From an uncultured Prevotellaceae bacterium (GTDB lineage: Bacteria > Bacteroidota > Bacteroidia > Bacteroidales > Bacteroidaceae), in NCBI GenBank assembly GCA_902786665.1, contig CADADN010000052.1, positions 1 to 33,327 of the forward strand: DNA of 33,327 nucleotides. The letters are read 5' to 3'. Shown here piece after piece: positions 1-8,329 of the stretch. Position 1 is the first letter of the stretch. Each line of letters opens with the position of its first letter. Made by a program: the position numbers and the translations under genes. The notes below the pieces were generated by a model that did no database searches, had not been told where the DNA came from, and was given only the letters and a program-made list of their open reading frames with translations.

Positions 1-1
1 T

Positions 2-232
2 TTTAGCAGGGGTTCCGTGCTTCGCACTCCACCGCCTGCCTGTACTCTGACCACCCCTTCGGGGTTCGTTCAACATCAAACCAAGATATGACAATTCAAC
101 TATGAAGTAAAACATCCTCACATATGGAGGCATTTTGATGGATTCATCATTTGATTATCCATACACTTTTTTAAAAAAGAATCTACTGTAAATAATTGAA
201 TATCAATATAACCGAACTTCCGAAACTTAAGT
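2..232. repeat. Left copy of ~230 bp imperfect inverted repeat
   Basis: Read on the plus strand this stretch matches the reverse complement of 33044-33271 with scattered mismatches and small indels. Shared landmarks in order are an AGCAGGGGTTCCGTGCTTCG segment, an ACCCCTTCGGGGT palindrome (53-65), CATCAAACCAAGATA, a CCTCACA(T/A)ATGGAGGC block, CCATACACTTTTTTAA and CCGAAACTTAAG. The inner end stops 2 bp before the stop codon of the neighbouring minus-strand gene. No open reading frame of substance lies inside. It has no transposase next to it, so it looks like a dispersed non-coding repeat; because it sits at both ends of the window, the window may be a contig bounded by repeats. Confidence 0.85.
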
Positions 233-233
233 A

Positions 234-947
234 TTAATATTTCAACGTCACACCGAACACCAAGTAGGCTTTCCGGCTCCGGGGGTTGGCTGCCACCTCT
301 CCGAAGATGGGGATGCTGAATTTCTCTGTCACTTGGATGTCTTTCTCCGCCCTCAGGGCGAGGTGCGTCACAGCGAAGCCGTTGGTGTCGTAGTAGGTTG
401 TGGCCCAGGGCACTGCTCCCGCCGTGGCTGTCCAGTCGACACCGCCGAGGCGGAAGGGCACCGCCGCTTCTATGTAACTGCTGTAGGCACGGTCGCCGTC
501 CTCGTTCTCCCCGTCGCCACCGGCGAAGTTGGTGTACCAGTCGATGCTCGCCACGCCGAAGTCATAGCCGATGTTTCCTTCGAAGACATGGTTGGTGCCG
601 TGGGCGTCGTATTTGAAGTAGCGGGCTTTCGGGTCGAGGCCGTCGTTCGTCCAATAGTCGGTGACACCGAAATGGAAGTTCCCCAACTCGTAGTCGAGGG
701 TGAGGTCGATTTCCTTCGTGTCATCGGAGTTGCTCAGTCCCACACTGCCCCAAGCGGTCAGCGACAGTCCTTTGTAACTCAAACCGAGGGTTGGCTGCAG
801 CGACACGTCGCCCAAATCCTGGCCACGCCAGATGTATTGGCTGACAACGTCGGCGGAAACCGTGGCTTCAATATCGTTTTCCTGGGCTTCTGCGGTAGCT
901 CCAAGGAGCAGCAAGGCGGAAAGGAGGATGGCTTTTGCTTTTTTCAT
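234..947 (-). CDS. Outer-membrane beta-barrel protein, Gcw_chp (TIGR02001)-like
   Basis: A 237-residue secreted protein. Residues 1-22 form a typical signal peptide (KK, a Leu/Ala core, then AEAQ). The mature part alternates polar and hydrophobic residues as in beta-barrel strands and begins with a VSQYIWRGQ segment followed by a 'LQPTLGLSYKGLSLTAWGS' stretch, the pattern I associate with the Gcw_chp outer-membrane family; it ends in an aromatic residue (Tyr), as many barrels do. Substrate and role are unknown. It lies 86 bp downstream of the GH27 gene on the same strand; I find no TAnnTTTG promoter in that gap, so cotranscription is plausible. The stop codon touches the inner edge of the terminal inverted repeat. 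Coding status is firm; family is moderately sure. Confidence 0.85.
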   Translation of the reverse strand: MKKAKAILLSALLLLGATAEAQENDIEATVSADVVSQYIWRGQDLGDVSLQPTLGLSYKGLSLTAWGSVGLSNSDDTKEIDLTLDYELGNFHFGVTDYWTNDGLDPKARYFKYDAHGTNHVFEGNIGYDFGVASIDWYTNFAGGDGENEDGDRAYSSYIEAAVPFRLGGVDWTATAGAVPWATTYYDTNGFAVTHLALRAEKDIQVTEKFSIPIFGEVAANPRSRKAYLVFGVTLKY

Positions 948-979
948 AACGGGTGGTGATTAATGGGATATTATTGCTT

Positions 980-1037
980 CTAGTATTCCTAGGGCCTCTA
1001 GTATTCCTAGGGCCTCTAGTATTCCTAGGGTATCTAG
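980..1037. repeat. 9-bp-period tandem array (CTAG units)
   Basis: Six full 9-mers plus a partial one follow without interruption: CTAGTATTC and CTAGGGCCT alternate, ending in CTAGGGTAT and CTAG. The last CTA (1034-1036) is the TAG stop codon of the minus-strand GH27 gene, so the array starts exactly at that stop and runs into the gap before the next gene. CTAG is a rare tetranucleotide in most bacterial genomes, so seven in 58 bp is striking. Confidence 0.9.
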
Positions 1038-2278
1038 TTTTTATACAGTCGATAGGCTGCCACGTCGTGGCTCTTCACCGTGACCTTGAGGGGTTTGTTC
1101 TTGAGAGAGGTCTTGCCTTCTGTCTTGTGCGTCCATAGGTTGTAAATCCGATAGGTGGTTTGGTCGAAAGCGGTGGAGAGGCCGCTCACTTCCTTGTCGG
1201 TGAAATTGAACTTCTGCCAGTCTATGGCGTAGGTCTTGTCCTCTTTTGTGGGGTTGAGCATGGTGAAGGCCCAGTCGCCGCCGGCAAGGGGCTTGAACCA
1301 GAACTGCAGGCCGGCATCGTCGCATAGGTGGAGGCCCTGAACACCAAGGGGGTCTTGGTCCACGGCAATCATCTCGCGGTTGGTCAGGATGTCAAGCACC
1401 TCGGGTGTCATGTTGCGGACGTCGTTGCCGAGGATGAGCGGACTGGCCATCATGCACCACATGGTGAAATGGGCGCGGTCTTCGCTCACACTCATGCCGT
1501 TGCCCACCTCGAGCATGTCGGGGTCGTTCCAGTGTCCCGGACCGGCATATCTCCGCAGCGTGTCGTTGTATTGGATGCACTGCATCACGCCAAACTGGCT
1601 GTAGCCTTGTGGGAACACGCGCAGGGAGTCGAAGTTGCACCAGATGTCGGGCGTGGTGCGCCAGGAGTGGCCGATGTCGCGTGCCCAGCGCCAGGGGCGG
1701 CTGTTGCCCCATTCGCACATGCTGAGGAAGATGGGTCGTCCCGAGGCCCTCAGTGCGTCGCTGATGAGTTGGTATGCGCCTTGAGGATTGATGTTCGTCG
1801 TATTGCACCAGTCATATTTCAGGTAGTCCACTCCCCAACGGGCATACTGCAGCGCGTCCTGGTATTCGTGTCCCAGCGAACCAGGCATGCTGCCGCAGGT
1901 GGCGGTGCCCGCATCGCTGTAGATGCCGAGTTTCAAACCTTTGGAGTGCACGTAGTCGGCCAGTGCCTTCATCCCGCTTGGGAATTTCACCGGGTCGACT
2001 TGGATGAAGCCGTCGGCGTCGCGCTCACCATGCCAGCAGTCGTCGATGTTGATGTAGGTGTATCCTGCATCTCGAAGGCCGGTGGCCACCATCGCGTCGG
2101 CGATGCCCTTGATGACATCCTCCGAAATCTTTTCCTGGAACTTGTTCCATGTGCTCCATCCCATCTGGGGGGTGTCGGCCAACCCTTCCCATTTCTGCGC
2201 TGCAGCCGGGGTTGATGGCAGCCAAAAGAGACAGCACATCAGCGCCGTCATCAGTACGTGAAAATGATGTTTTTTCAT
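1034..2278 (-). CDS. GH27 alpha-galactosidase, secreted
   Basis: A 414-residue retaining glycosidase expected to release terminal alpha-galactose (or alpha-N-acetylgalactosamine) from glycans. The start at 2278 gives a clean signal peptide (MKKHHFH, hydrophobic core, PAAAQ). An in-frame start at 2443 would translate both promoter copies and is rejected. The catalytic barrel opens with TPQMGWSTWN, followed by the NIDDCW motif near residue 80. The nucleophile is the Asp of YLKYDWCN (D156) and the acid/base is the Asp of RTTPD (D211), both as known for GH27. A C-terminal beta-sandwich follows (about residue 320 on). The length fits bacterial GH27 enzymes. Two identical upstream promoter units are described separately. 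Substrate preference cannot be read from sequence alone. Confidence 0.93.
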   Translation of the reverse strand: MKKHHFHVLMTALMCCLFWLPSTPAAAQKWEGLADTPQMGWSTWNKFQEKISEDVIKGIADAMVATGLRDAGYTYINIDDCWHGERDADGFIQVDPVKFPSGMKALADYVHSKGLKLGIYSDAGTATCGSMPGSLGHEYQDALQYARWGVDYLKYDWCNTTNINPQGAYQLISDALRASGRPIFLSMCEWGNSRPWRWARDIGHSWRTTPDIWCNFDSLRVFPQGYSQFGVMQCIQYNDTLRRYAGPGHWNDPDMLEVGNGMSVSEDRAHFTMWCMMASPLILGNDVRNMTPEVLDILTNREMIAVDQDPLGVQGLHLCDDAGLQFWFKPLAGGDWAFTMLNPTKEDKTYAIDWQKFNFTDKEVSGLSTAFDQTTYRIYNLWTHKTEGKTSLKNKPLKVTVKSHDVAAYRLYKN

Positions 2279-2296
2279 ATCGTGTCGCATTTTATG

Positions 2297-2362
2297 GGCA
2301 AAGATAATGAAAACTGAGTGCAATGCAAAGCAAAAGACAAAGTTTTTGCTTTCATTGCCGAG
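2297..2362 (-). promoter_or_regulatory. Proximal promoter/hairpin unit of GH27 gene
   Basis: On the minus strand the unit carries TATCTTTG (2306-2299), a perfect Bacteroidales -7 box, and TTTG (2329-2326) exactly 19 bp upstream as the -33 box. A long inverted repeat (arms 2321-2335 and 2344-2357, with AAAGCAAAA against TTTTGCTTT plus CAATG against CATTG and one bulged base) covers the -33 box and the DNA above it, as an operator would. The predicted leader to the ATG is only about 14 nt. Confidence 0.75.
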
Positions 2363-2384
2363 GTGCATCTTATCTTCGCCGTCA

Positions 2385-2450
2385 GGCAAAGATAATGAAA
2401 ACTGAGTGCAATGCAAAGCAAAAGACAAAGTTTTTGCTTTCATTGCCGAG
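2385..2450 (-). promoter_or_regulatory. Distal identical copy of the promoter/hairpin unit
   Basis: This is a base-for-base copy of 2297-2362, displaced by 88 bp and separated by a 22 bp spacer. It repeats the -7 box (2394-2387), the -33 box (2417-2414) and the hairpin. Either copy could start transcription toward the GH27 gene. Confidence 0.75.
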
Positions 2451-3012
2451 TAACGAATTGGACATCACACAAAATGAAGCCTCAAATAACGTTTTTCCCA
2501 AGCCTCCGGCTTGGATGGTTCACAACCACCCCGCCCCCTCCTTGGCCTAAGGAGGGGTACCTACCCACCCCCCGTCCCCCTCCCGACATCGGGCTATTCT
2601 TTATACACAAGTCTGCATCCATCTGAATTACAATTAATTAAAAAACGCTTCGCTTAAAAAAAGAAATTAAAAGGCAAGAAAAATAACTGCAAGTAAGAAA
2701 AAACGCAAGCGTTTCTCAAAAAGGAGGAAAAATTTTTCTTCCTTTTTTTGAGTGCCTTGGCACTTTTTCAGTCTTCTTTCATATTTTCCTCCTTTTTACA
2801 ATCAATAATGTCTTGTTGACCAAATGCTTAGAGATTTGTGTATAAAGATCAGCGACATCGGGAGGGGGCTCAACCGCACCTTCTCGGTGCTCGTTCATTA
2901 AGGTACTGCTCCCTTAAAAGCGGTCGCTGTGAAGTTTTTACGCAACAGAGTTGCGATTTCCTATGTTCGCTGCGCTCACCTTGCTCACTTACTGAGCTTT
3001 TTGGTCCCCCAA

Positions 3013-3049
3013 TGTCGTAGGGGCGGGTATTGTGCCCGCCCCTACGACA
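3013..3049. other. Perfect 15-bp GC-rich hairpin
   Basis: Arms 3013-3027 and 3035-3049 (core GTCGTAGGGGCGGG and its exact complement) enclose a 7-nt loop TATTGTG. It is followed by AAAAGG rather than a T-run, so it is not a standard intrinsic terminator on the plus strand. On the minus strand the downstream bases are likewise not T-rich. It may be a REP-like element. Confidence 0.8.
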
Positions 3050-3055
3050 AAAGGC

Positions 3056-3160
3056 CAATCTTCAATTTTCAATCTTGAGTCCACTTTAAAAAGTGGACGA
3101 TGAGCAAAAATCGGTGTGCATCTCCCCTCCCCTCGAAGGGGAGGGGATGGGGTGGGGTGA
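3056..3160 (-). repeat. Dispersed G-rich hairpin element, inverted copy
   Basis: Reading right to left, this holds the same parts as 3183-3296 and 32919-33005: a CACCCCACCCC run, a CCCCTCCCCT/AGGGGAGGGG hairpin (3124-3146), a short variable stretch with CACC, then AGTGGACTCA and 7-bp CAATYTT units. A GTCCACTTT-AA-AAAGTGGAC palindrome lies at 3079-3098. Three 7-mers (CAATCTT, CAATTTT, CAATCTT) occupy 3056-3076. Confidence 0.7.
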
Positions 3161-3182
3161 AATTCGCCTGAATATCAAAAAG

Positions 3183-3296
3183 TTACAGCCCCCACCCCTG
3201 CCCCTCCCCTTGAGGGGAGGGGATGACTAACACCTCGTTTTGCACAAACGGACTTTTTCAAGTGGACTCAATCTTCAATCTTCAATTTTCAATCTT
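3183..3296 (+). repeat. Dispersed G-rich hairpin element, direct copy
   Basis: CCCCTCCCCT against AGGGGAGGGG forms a hairpin near 3204-3224, followed by GGGGATGACTAACACC, a TTTTTCAAGTGGACTCAA end, and four 7-mers (CAATCTT, CAATCTT, CAATTTT, CAATCTT at 3269-3296). The copy at 3056-3160 faces the opposite way, so the two form a large inverted pair upstream of the peptidase promoter. Confidence 0.7.
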
Positions 3297-3384
3297 CAAA
3301 AGTAGACTCATTAAAATGTATTTGAATGGTTTACGGTTGGAATCTTTTCGGAATGAGGGAAAATCAGAAAATTATCTTCAAAGA

Positions 3385-3416
3385 TTTGCATATGTGATGA
3401 TAAAATTGTATCTTTG
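3385..3416 (+). promoter_or_regulatory. Promoter of the C10 peptidase-GH29 unit
   Basis: TTTG at 3385-3388 and TATCTTTG at 3409-3416 are separated by 20 bp, matching the Bacteroidales -33/-7 consensus. The expected start of transcription is near 3423, leaving a leader of about 50-70 nt before the peptidase start codon. Confidence 0.8.
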
Positions 3417-3493
3417 TCAATTGTTTGTAATGTTTTGAAACCATGATGATTTCTACGATGACCAAATGAATGAAAAACCATAATCTATTAGAT

Positions 3494-6400
3494 ATGAAAA
3501 GAAATTGTTTATTTTTGATGGTATTGCTATTGTCCGCGTTAAGCGTGGATGCAACACCTATTGGAAAACAACGGGCGCAAAGCATTGCCCGTGATTTCAT
3601 GACCCAAAAAGGTTTGAAAATCGACCGATTGCGCCCGGTCGAGAAGATGGCAAAAGTCAAGGCCGATGGCACAAGCCCCTATTACGTGTTCAACAATGGG
3701 CAAGACGGAGGTTTTGTCATTGTCTCTGGCGATGACATCGCTCCCAAGGTGATTGGCTACAGCTACACAGGCACTTTTGAAGAGGCAAACGTGCCAGACA
3801 ACATCAAAGCTTGGCTTGACTATTGTGCTGAGCAAATCGAGACTTTGACCAACCATCCGAATGATGCAGCCCGGTTGGTGAGGTCTGCCACACAGACCGC
3901 TCGAATCAGCATCTCGCCTTTGGTGATGACTCACTGGAATCAATACGCCCCTTATTACAATCTCACTCCCATTAGAAATGGAAAACAGTGCGTGACCGGA
4001 TGCGTTGCAACCGCGTTCGCCCAAGTGATGAAATACTATGAATGGCCCAAGCAAGCCACCACCACCGTGCCTGGTTATTCTTGGAACGGCTCCACTTTGG
4101 AAGACTTGGCGCCCATCACCTTCCAATGGAGCGACATGCTTTATGATTACCAAGGCGGTGGAAATTATAATGCAGGCTGCTCCGATCCCGAAACCAACCA
4201 GACGGCGGTGGCTCAACTGATGAAATATTGTGGATACGCCGTGAAGGCCGGTTACAATAGCAGTTCTACCTCTGCATCATCTTCGGATATTCCTGCAGCG
4301 CTGAAGAATTATTTCGGTTATCAGGGTCCTATCACTTCAGTGGACCGTTCCTCATTCAGCAGTGCCGACTGGGACAACCTCATCTACAACGAAATATACC
4401 ATGGGAGACCTGTCATTTACAGCGGTAGAACAAGTTCGGACGCGGGGCACGCCTTTATTTGCGATGGATACGGAGAAGATGGTTATTTCCATATCAACTG
4501 GGGATGGGGAGGCTTGTCCGACGGCTATTACTTGTTGTCGATTTTGGAACCTGGCAAGCAAGGTGCTGGTGGAAGTAATTCCGGTTACAACTATGGGCAA
4601 TCGGCCGTCGTGGGTATCCAGCCAGGTGCTTCCGACGAGGAGATTGCCACCGGACCCTGCCTCAAAATCTTGAATTTTATAGTGAGGGATTACAGGGAAG
4701 GATACATTGAAAATTATGGTGTCCAATACTTTGGTGTAGGTTATCGATTGCAGGGAATGATGGATGGTGAGCACCAATTGAGCGCACAACTCCTTCAAAA
4801 TGGTGAAGTCGTCTATCAGGGAAGAATTCTCAATGAAGCTCCTTGGGGAATCGACCTTGGAGTCGGGCATTATAATCCCAATACGATTCTCTATCCATTT
4901 TTCAGTAACATATACAATATTGCCGACGGTACTTACGAGGTGCGATTAGTCTGCCGCATGGAAGAAGAAGGCAAGGAATATGAATGGGTTCCTTGCTTGG
5001 GTTCAGAGTATTATCACAATGAGGTCACCATCAATCGAAACTCTGACACCCCCGTGATATACTTCAATAGCACGGTGAGTCCACAAATAGAATGCAACTC
5101 GTTGACCACTCCCTCCACCATTTACGTAAACAACAAGATCAGTGCAGTGGCTTCTCTTACCAATAAAGGTGGAACATTTTTCCAAGATAAGATATATCTT
5201 TGGATAAATGACAACATGGTTGCCAGCGATATGGCATATATTGATGCAGGCAAGACCATCGGTTTGAGCTTTGCGTACAAGCCAACAGTTACAGGAAACT
5301 TGCCTGTAAAGGTTACCCTGGATTCCGCTGGTGAGGAAGTGATCTACACTGGCTCCATCAACGTCGTCAACGAGCCAGAGAATGGCACTTACCAACTTGA
5401 ACTCACATCTTGGAACGTCGAAAACGCTGACGAGGATAGCAAAAAGATTTGCGGCGGGGTCGTGACAGGAACGATGACGGTAACCAATACCGGCACCAAG
5501 ACTTTTAGCGGTGTGATTGGAATAGGTTATACGGATGGTAGTGGAGCTTCAAGCATGTCCTATAACCCCAGCGGCTATACGTTGGCCGTGGGAGAAAGCG
5601 TGGATCTTGAATATACCGTGAAGAATCCTACCATAGGCCAAAAGTATAAACTTGTGTGTTGGGCTAATCTTGACTGGAACAAAAAAATCGGTGAGACACC
5701 AATGTATGAACTCGTGGAAAGTGGATATACTTATTGGACTGCCGATGGCACGCCGAAAACCAAGGCCGTCTCTGGCAATACAAGTATAACAGTGGTCCCA
5801 GAAGCCGTAGCGGTGAAATTCTTCACAACACCTACGGGAACCATCGGCGTCAACAGCAATCCCAACACCATCTATTATATTTCGGGGAACACCACTCCTT
5901 CAAGCCTTTCCGGCAAGAATGTGGTCTTGAATGGGAAAATCAATGAGGTTAAATTCGTGGATGGGTATGATTTCTATGTGCCATTGGGATTCACTGCCCA
6001 AAAGGCAACTTATTCAAGGGTGCCGACGCACGGTGCCAGCGGAAATACCGGATGGGAGACCATCGTGTTTCCTTTTGCTGTGCAGAAAGTCTTCAATGCG
6101 ACAAACAACAAGCAGATTTCCTGGTTCACGAACGATAGTGACACAGGAAAGGATTTCTGGCTTGAGCAGTTCGCATATACCGATGGGGTTTCTGTATACT
6201 TCGACTATGTTGACGAAATACGTGCCAATGTGCCCTATCTTATCGCCACACCTGGCAACGACTGGGGGGCGGGACACAACCTTCTCAACAAGACGATAGC
6301 ATTCACGGCGGAAAATGTGAACATTCCACAGACTTCAAAACTCAAGTCAATGACTGATCCTTTCATTTTTGTTGGGCTCTCCGGGAAGACAAATGTCAGC

Positions 6401-6736
6401 GGTTACGTGCTTGATGACAATGGAAAATCCTTCGTCTTGAAAGAAGGTGTCTCACAAGATGCCTTCAGGGCCTATTTCAAAAAGAATACCAACTTTGGCG
6501 ACGTGAACGGCGACGGACAGGTCAACATCACCGATGTGAGCTTGCTCGTCAATAACATCTTGGGCATGGAAAATGAAGGTTTCATCGTCAACAATGCCGA
6601 CATCAGTAGCGACGGACAGGTCAACATTACCGACGTGACTACGTTGGTGAATTACATCCTCCTTGGAGGTAGCGACACCGTGAACATGGTGGTCAACGGC
6701 TCAAACAGGTTCATCTTCAGTGGTGTTGGCAACTGA
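3494..6736 (+). CDS. Secreted C10 (streptopain-like) cysteine peptidase with dockerin-like C-terminus
   Basis: About 1080 residues. I choose the ATG at 3494 because it gives a compact signal peptide (MKRNCLFLMVLL...SVDA); an ATG at 3470 adds eight residues. A propeptide-like region (GGFVIVSGDD, then NIKAWLDYC) precedes the peptidase domain. The catalytic Cys lies in TGCVATAFAQVM (C170 from this start) and the catalytic His in GHAFICDGYG (H319), followed by HINWGWGG, all hallmarks of MEROPS C10. Several beta-sandwich-like stretches follow. Near the end two calcium-loop repeats, DVNGDGQVNITDV and DISSDGQVNITDV, are each followed by a short helix, as in type I dockerins. C10 enzymes cleave proteins outside the cell and are made as zymogens. 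The fucosidase gene follows after 2 nt, suggesting joint attack on glycoproteins. Confidence 0.92.
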   Translation: MKRNCLFLMVLLLSALSVDATPIGKQRAQSIARDFMTQKGLKIDRLRPVEKMAKVKADGTSPYYVFNNGQDGGFVIVSGDDIAPKVIGYSYTGTFEEANVPDNIKAWLDYCAEQIETLTNHPNDAARLVRSATQTARISISPLVMTHWNQYAPYYNLTPIRNGKQCVTGCVATAFAQVMKYYEWPKQATTTVPGYSWNGSTLEDLAPITFQWSDMLYDYQGGGNYNAGCSDPETNQTAVAQLMKYCGYAVKAGYNSSSTSASSSDIPAALKNYFGYQGPITSVDRSSFSSADWDNLIYNEIYHGRPVIYSGRTSSDAGHAFICDGYGEDGYFHINWGWGGLSDGYYLLSILEPGKQGAGGSNSGYNYGQSAVVGIQPGASDEEIATGPCLKILNFIVRDYREGYIENYGVQYFGVGYRLQGMMDGEHQLSAQLLQNGEVVYQGRILNEAPWGIDLGVGHYNPNTILYPFFSNIYNIADGTYEVRLVCRMEEEGKEYEWVPCLGSEYYHNEVTINRNSDTPVIYFNSTVSPQIECNSLTTPSTIYVNNKISAVASLTNKGGTFFQDKIYLWINDNMVASDMAYIDAGKTIGLSFAYKPTVTGNLPVKVTLDSAGEEVIYTGSINVVNEPENGTYQLELTSWNVENADEDSKKICGGVVTGTMTVTNTGTKTFSGVIGIGYTDGSGASSMSYNPSGYTLAVGESVDLEYTVKNPTIGQKYKLVCWANLDWNKKIGETPMYELVESGYTYWTADGTPKTKAVSGNTSITVVPEAVAVKFFTTPTGTIGVNSNPNTIYYISGNTTPSSLSGKNVVLNGKINEVKFVDGYDFYVPLGFTAQKATYSRVPTHGASGNTGWETIVFPFAVQKVFNATNNKQISWFTNDSDTGKDFWLEQFAYTDGVSVYFDYVDEIRANVPYLIATPGNDWGAGHNLLNKTIAFTAENVNIPQTSKLKSMTDPFIFVGLSGKTNVSGYVLDDNGKSFVLKEGVSQDAFRAYFKKNTNFGDVNGDGQVNITDVSLLVNNILGMENEGFIVNNADISSDGQVNITDVTTLVNYILLGGSDTVNMVVNGSNRFIFSGVGN

Positions 6737-6738
6737 AA

Positions 6739-8118
6739 ATGATGAAACCAAGAAAATTGTTTTTCACCGTTGCATTATGGTTGGCGACGGCGGCAACACC
6801 CGCATTGGCTCAAGGCGACGTGGTGGAGCAGGCTGATGGCTATGTGTGGCCCAAGGAGGAGGCTGTGCTCGACAAACTCTCGGAATGGCAGGACTTGAAG
6901 TTCGGCGTCATCCTCCATTGGGGCTTATATGCCGTGCCAGGTATCGTGGAGTCATGGAGCATCTGCGATGAGAACTGGATCACCCGTGACACCACGATGA
7001 CCTATCAGGAATATATGGACTGGTATTTCGCTCTCGCCGACAAGTTCAGGCCAACCGACTTCGACCCCTCTCAATGGGCGGGGGTGTGCCGTAAGGCGGG
7101 AATGCGATATGTGGTGTTCACCACGAAGCATCACGACGGTTTCTGCATGTGGGACAGCAAGGAGACCGATTTCACCATTGCCCGTCACGCCTTCGCCGAC
7201 GACCCGCGCCGCGATGTCCTGCGCCATGTCTTCGACGCCTTTCGTGCTGAGCACTTCATGGTGGGAGCCTATTACTCCAAGCCCGACTGGCATTCTCAAT
7301 TCTACTGGTGGGACGTGTATGCAAAGAAAGGACGTAACGTCAACTATCCCGTTGAGCAGCATCCCTGGCGGTGGAGACAGTTCACCGACTTCACACATCG
7401 GCAGTTGAGGGAGCTGTTCGATGGCTACGGACCCGTAGATATCCTTTGGCTGGATGGCGGATGGGTCTATCCGGAGAACAGGAGGCAGGACATCGACATG
7501 TCGGCCATCGCACGCATGGCTCGCGGCTACAACCCCGGCATGCTCATCGTCGACCGCACCATCCGCGGCCCTTATGAGAATTACCAGACCCCCGAACGGT
7601 CGGTGCCCGACACCTTGGTGCAACATCCCTGGGAGAGTTGTCTTCCGCTGAGCGACGATTGGGGGTATGTGCCACGACCTCGATGGAAGACGCCGCAGCG
7701 TGTCATCGCCACATTGGTGGAGGTGGTGGCCAAGGGCGGCAACCTCCTGCTCGGCGTAGGACCCACGCCGCAAGGACTCATCCAACCCGAAGCAGTGGAG
7801 CGGCTGGAGGAGGTGGGACGGTGGCTCGACAAGAACGGTCGCGCCATTTACGGCACTGTCACCACGCCGCACTACCACGACGGCGACGTGTGGTTCACCC
7901 GGTCGAAAGACGGGCGCTCCCTCTTCGCCATCTTGGCACCGGGCGAGGACGCACCGCCCGCCACCACCATCACGTGGAGCGGCAATCTTCCACACAAGGG
8001 ACAGAAGGTTCGCCTCTTGGCCACGGGGCGCATTTTGAGGCATGTGGTCAAGGACGGCAGGGTGGAGGTGACGCTTCCCGCGCCGATGTCCGGCCCCGTG
8101 GCTTTGGAGGTCAGGTAG
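6739..8118 (+). CDS. GH29 alpha-L-fucosidase, secreted
   Basis: A 459-residue enzyme expected to hydrolyse terminal alpha-L-fucose from glycans by a retaining mechanism. Residues 1-25 are a signal peptide ending ALAQ. Family landmarks include FGVILHWGLYAVP (about 55-67), YVVFTTKHHDGFCMWDS (124-140) and the nucleophile Asp in DILWLDGGW (D239). A short beta-domain closes the protein. The start codon lies 2 nt after the TGA of the peptidase gene, so the two are almost surely one transcript with coupled translation. Length fits a compact GH29. No SusC/SusD pair lies nearby, so this is not a classic polysaccharide utilisation locus. Confidence 0.93.
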   Translation: MMKPRKLFFTVALWLATAATPALAQGDVVEQADGYVWPKEEAVLDKLSEWQDLKFGVILHWGLYAVPGIVESWSICDENWITRDTTMTYQEYMDWYFALADKFRPTDFDPSQWAGVCRKAGMRYVVFTTKHHDGFCMWDSKETDFTIARHAFADDPRRDVLRHVFDAFRAEHFMVGAYYSKPDWHSQFYWWDVYAKKGRNVNYPVEQHPWRWRQFTDFTHRQLRELFDGYGPVDILWLDGGWVYPENRRQDIDMSAIARMARGYNPGMLIVDRTIRGPYENYQTPERSVPDTLVQHPWESCLPLSDDWGYVPRPRWKTPQRVIATLVEVVAKGGNLLLGVGPTPQGLIQPEAVERLEEVGRWLDKNGRAIYGTVTTPHYHDGDVWFTRSKDGRSLFAILAPGEDAPPATTITWSGNLPHKGQKVRLLATGRILRHVVKDGRVEVTLPAPMSGPVALEVR

Positions 8119-8205
8119 CAACGTCGTTGGAGTGAGAAACGGGACGAATCACCATCCTGCAAGTGCCATCAAATGGGTGGTGGAAAGGGGAAAAAGACAA
8201 AAAAA

Positions 8206-8228
8206 GTGAAAAAAACGATTTTTTTCAC
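8206..8228. terminator. A/T-rich hairpin after GH29
   Basis: GTGAAAAAAA (8206-8215) and TTTTTTTCAC (8219-8228) pair perfectly around a CGA loop. The T-rich right arm can act as the terminator tail for the peptidase-fucosidase transcript. It lies just upstream of the next operon's promoter. Confidence 0.55.
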
Positions 8229-8269
8229 AAAACAATGATAAGAATCTTATTTTTAAACGCTCTATTATT

Positions 8270-8277
8270 TACCTTTG
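8270..8277 (+). promoter_or_regulatory. -7 box of the SEDS/PBP/GTPase operon
   Basis: TACCTTTG fits TAnnTTTG. The expected -33 position (about 8247-8250) reads TTAT and is weak. The start of transcription would be near 8284, giving a leader of about 45 nt to the ATG at 8330. No other promoter-like sequence of this quality was seen up to the end of the eight-gene operon. Confidence 0.6.
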
Positions 8278-8329
8278 AGGGTGAATTTGGTATTAAAAAC
8301 AAGATTCGATTATTGTAAAGCCGAAAACA

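Larger units (their letters stand above)
2451..3384. other. Gene-free 0.9 kb stretch with hairpins and repeats
   Basis: No credible gene is present; short open frames here are low complexity or mirror the hairpins. Contents include CCAAGCCTCCGGCTTGG (about 2499-2515), CCTCCTTGGCCTAAGGAGG (about 2538-2556), an A/T-rich hairpin with CTCAAAAAGGAGGAAAAA against TTTTTCTTCC...TTTTTGAG (about 2716-2752), a GTGCCTTGGCAC palindrome (about 2752-2763), the perfect hairpin at 3013-3049, and two copies of a G-rich repeat element. It separates divergent transcription units (GH27 leftward, C10 peptidase rightward). Confidence 0.7.

Noticed and set aside
333-959. Long plus-strand open frame opposite the outer-membrane protein gene
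   Set aside because: It lacks family features, and the minus-strand frame has a signal peptide and barrel pattern; this is an antisense shadow of a GC-rich gene.
2279-2443. Upstream start for the GH27 gene
   Set aside because: It would translate both promoter units and place the signal peptide about 55 residues inside the protein.
3013-3049. Intrinsic terminator
   Set aside because: The perfect stem is not followed by a T-run on either strand.
2838-3058. Small open frames in the gene-free stretch
   Set aside because: They run through hairpins and repeats, have no start context or homology I recognise.
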